Shown here piece by piece: positions 61,701-64,000 of a DNA stretch of 64,000 nt. Source of the DNA: Branchiostoma floridae (Eukaryota > Chordata > Leptocardii > Amphioxiformes > Branchiostomatidae); the NCBI RefSeq assembly GCF_000003815.2, contig NC_049986.1:15401569-15465568 (forward strand), read 5' to 3'. How positions within the stretch are numbered: position 1 is the stretch's first letter; the number at the start of each line of letters is the position of its first letter. Both the position numbers and the translations under genes were made by a program. The notes under the pieces are model-generated. The model was not told where the DNA came from. It saw nothing but the letters and a program-made list of their open reading frames with translations, and searched no databases.

Positions 61701-64000
61701 CTTTCTGCGGATGGTACACCCCGTGGTGGGGAACATACCATACCTGTCCAGGCTCGGTCTTCAGTTCCTCTGTTGGTACCCGTTCTGCGTAGCCCTTTTC
61801 TATTATTTTTTGCATGAACTGTGTGTATTCTTCTTGGTACCTTTCATTCTTTGTCATCCGTTTTTTGAGATGATTTGCTCTTTGAAGGGCTACCTGCTTG
61901 TTGTTTGGCAGCTCAGGTGGTCCCCTTTTGAAGGGTAATGGAATCTGATAATGGCCATCTTCCTTCCTTGTGCCTTCTGATACGATTTTCATAAACCTTT
62001 GATCTTCCACTGACATTTCTTTCTTGTCCTCCTTTGTCTCGTTGAAATCGCCGTTGAAATACTCTGTCAGCTGTTGATCCAGACTTATTCTGTTGACAGT
62101 AGCCTTGTCATCGCTGGCCCCCTTGAGGGGACCGTTTACCGACCATCCCAGTAATGATCTCACTGCATAAGGACCATCACCCTGACTGTTGATAACTTGC
62201 CAGGGCTCAACCGCCTTCGGCACGTTGTTACCGATTAACAAGCCTATGTCAGCATTTATCTTGGGCACATCTACTTCTTTGAGATGTGGCCAAGCCTTAA
62301 GGTCCTTCGTCGATACGATATTTTCTTTGGAGGCAGGTATCTTCCCTTGCGTGTATGCTGTAGCTATGGGAATTGTGTTTTCCCCTTTCAAGTCCATGAC
62401 CTCTAGGTCATGCAGGACTTCGCTGTGCACTGCTTTGGTGTCATTAATTGTATTCAGCGTCAACTTCGTTTTCCTGCCACTTGTCTTCAGCTGATCCTTT
62501 AAGGCCTCGGTACAGAATACCACATCGCTTCCCGAGTCCAAGAAAGCATATGTTTCGACCGTGATGTTTGTGGTCTTGCTGCGGACCTTCACAGGAATTA
62601 TAGGTGGCACTCCTTCCCAGCTGCGTCCGTTGCGTAGTACTCGTCCTACTGCAGCCGTCTTCTTGGGTAGCGTTCCAGCATCCCGGTGTAGTACTGTAGG
62701 ATGAGACCTCTGGCACTTCCCACAAGTAGCCCTTTGTTTGCATTCCTTGGCCATGTGGGCCTTCCCCAGGCAACCAAAGCACAGGCCCCGGCCCCTGATG
62801 TATTCTAGACGCTCAGCCACTGGCCTGGCCCCGAGCACTGCACAGTGGCTCAGGCCATGATTGGCCTGAGCACAGTACAGACAGCCACCCGCAGACCCAG
62901 CCTCCGCGCCGCCTGTCGCCACAGCCACCGCCAAACTTGAACCTCGCCTTGGTCCCTGCCCCCGTTTGAAGCCCGAACCCCGGCTCCCCTCTCTGTAGCC
63001 GAGATCGCCAAAGACCTCGTTAGAGACAACGTCTTCTTCCTTCTTTACGAAGCTTACAAAGTCTGAGAATGAAACTGGACGCTCTTTGATTATCTCATGG
63101 GACCGTCTCCTCCAGCGTTCCTTGAGCTTGAACGGTAGCTTGTCCACAAGCAACTTGATGTTGTAATAATTATCCAACTCTCTCAGGTACCTGTCTCCAC
63201 TCATGGCGTTTTTGCATTCCATTAAGAACAAAACGAAATCCTTCAGTGCCGTTTTGTCTTCAGCTTTGATCTCAGGCCACTTAGAGGCTTGCACGGAGTA
63301 CGCCCGAGATATCTTGTGGGGTGTCCCATATCTTTCTTGCAGGGATTCTTTTGCAGTTCTGAATCCTTCTTCTGGTTCCATTAGGAAACAGCTGTCCACA
63401 ATCTTCTTGGCCTCCCCTCTGGTATACTGTTGTAGATATGACAAACGGTCTTCTGCATCTGATGTCTTGTCTTCTATCGCATGTTTGAATGCCCTTACGA
63501 ATGTTGTGTACTTTAGTGGGTCACCATCGAAAACACTAATAGCTCTTGTTGGCAGGCTGGCTTGTTTGTTGTGATCCACCATCAGCTTGGTGACCTCCGC
63601 CTGTGTACTCACTAACCCTTGCAGAAACTCCTCAGGGGTTGGACTTTTTCGCTCATTCCTGTCATGAAGCGTTGGGTGGAAGTCCCTTGCCTCCGGGTTC
63701 AGGTTCCGGGCATCGATAGGTGTTCGTCTAGGCTCTACGGTTTCTGGCTTAACATTTACCGGCACAACCGCTTCTGTTCGCTCAAACTCATCTAGTACCT
63801 GTAACTTAGCCTCCTCTTGAGCCATTTCCATCTTTATTTCCAGCATTTCCCTCTCTTTCTTGATTTGGAATTCTCGTTCCTGAATCTCGTTCTTGATTCG
63901 GAATTCTCGTTCCTGAAGTTTTGCCCTTTCCTCTAGTGCTGCTGCCTTGGCCGCAAGCTCTGCTCTTCGTAGCTTGGCACTTAGTTTTGCGCTTGAAGCG
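58777..64000 (-). mobile_element. BEL/Pao LTR retrotransposon polyprotein (5' end beyond window)
   Basis: One uninterrupted minus-strand frame has an ATG at 63846 (1689 residues), but it stays open to the window edge with an upstream Glu/Arg/Lys coiled coil, so the true start is outside. Residues counted from 63846: Gag-like domain (DUF1759 type) at about 105-260; zinc knuckles near 320-390 (CFGCLGKAHMAKEC); an aspartic protease with DSGS at about 436; reverse transcriptase with YVDD at about 843; the Pao A17-type and RNase H region with FADASESGYG at about 1022; integrase HHCC domain near 1320, then catalytic D (VDYFGP, about 1392), D (SDNGTNL, about 1453) and E (VWERQ, about 1503); a C-terminal domain of the DUF5641 type. 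The frame lacks stops, so the copy is probably young. It is antisense to gene E and lies within its intron. Confidence 0.9.

Noticed and set aside
58955-63574. Numerous + strand frames opposite the retrotransposon
   Set aside because: Shadows of the minus-strand polyprotein.

Overview
The window is eukaryotic genomic DNA: short coding exons with clean GT..AG introns, TATA promoters with non-coding first exons, AATAAA signals, microsatellites, MITEs, a tRNA-derived SINE, LINE tails and a BEL/Pao retrotransposon. Gene style and repeat content suggest an invertebrate deuterostome, most likely a lancelet (Branchiostoma). That assignment is inference. There are two assembly gaps (1705-1901 and 10510-11121).

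The main content is a head-to-tail array, all on the + strand, of five related multi-exon genes, here called A to E. A (1-4157) is the 3' part of a divergent member. B (promoter 8257, coding 9985-21492) is complete: joining its 20 coding exons gives 1062 residues with consistent splice phases. C (promoter about 22827, coding 24253-35791) is a close copy of B with the same 20 exons, but its first coding exon carries an in-frame TAG at codon 4. D (37422-49071) is complete at 933 residues in 21 coding exons. E (52246-57352) is visible through its ninth coding exon and then runs into a retrotransposon.

The encoded proteins look like secreted, multi-unit members of the SOUL/HEBP heme-binding family. 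Each begins with a signal peptide and a His-containing (in B, extremely His-rich) N-terminus. Four consecutive SOUL-like units follow: 1, 3 and 4 are recognisable and 2 is very divergent. Each is preceded by a C-x(3,4)-C motif. Some members end in an acidic Glu/Asp/Lys tail. Typical animal HEBP proteins are short, single-domain and cytosolic, so an extracellular four-unit version in a tandem array is the most interesting system here. Function (heme, porphyrin or metal handling) is inferred from family and composition only.

The introns and spacers hold several foldback/MITE elements, one of them just upstream of the B promoter. They also hold three fragments of one LINE family, two copies of one SINE and a 39-nt-scale minisatellite. 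The right end (57479-64000) is a BEL/Pao LTR retrotransposon lying antisense in an intron of E. It has a recognisable 3' LTR and an uninterrupted Gag-Pro-RT-RNaseH-Int frame that runs off the window.
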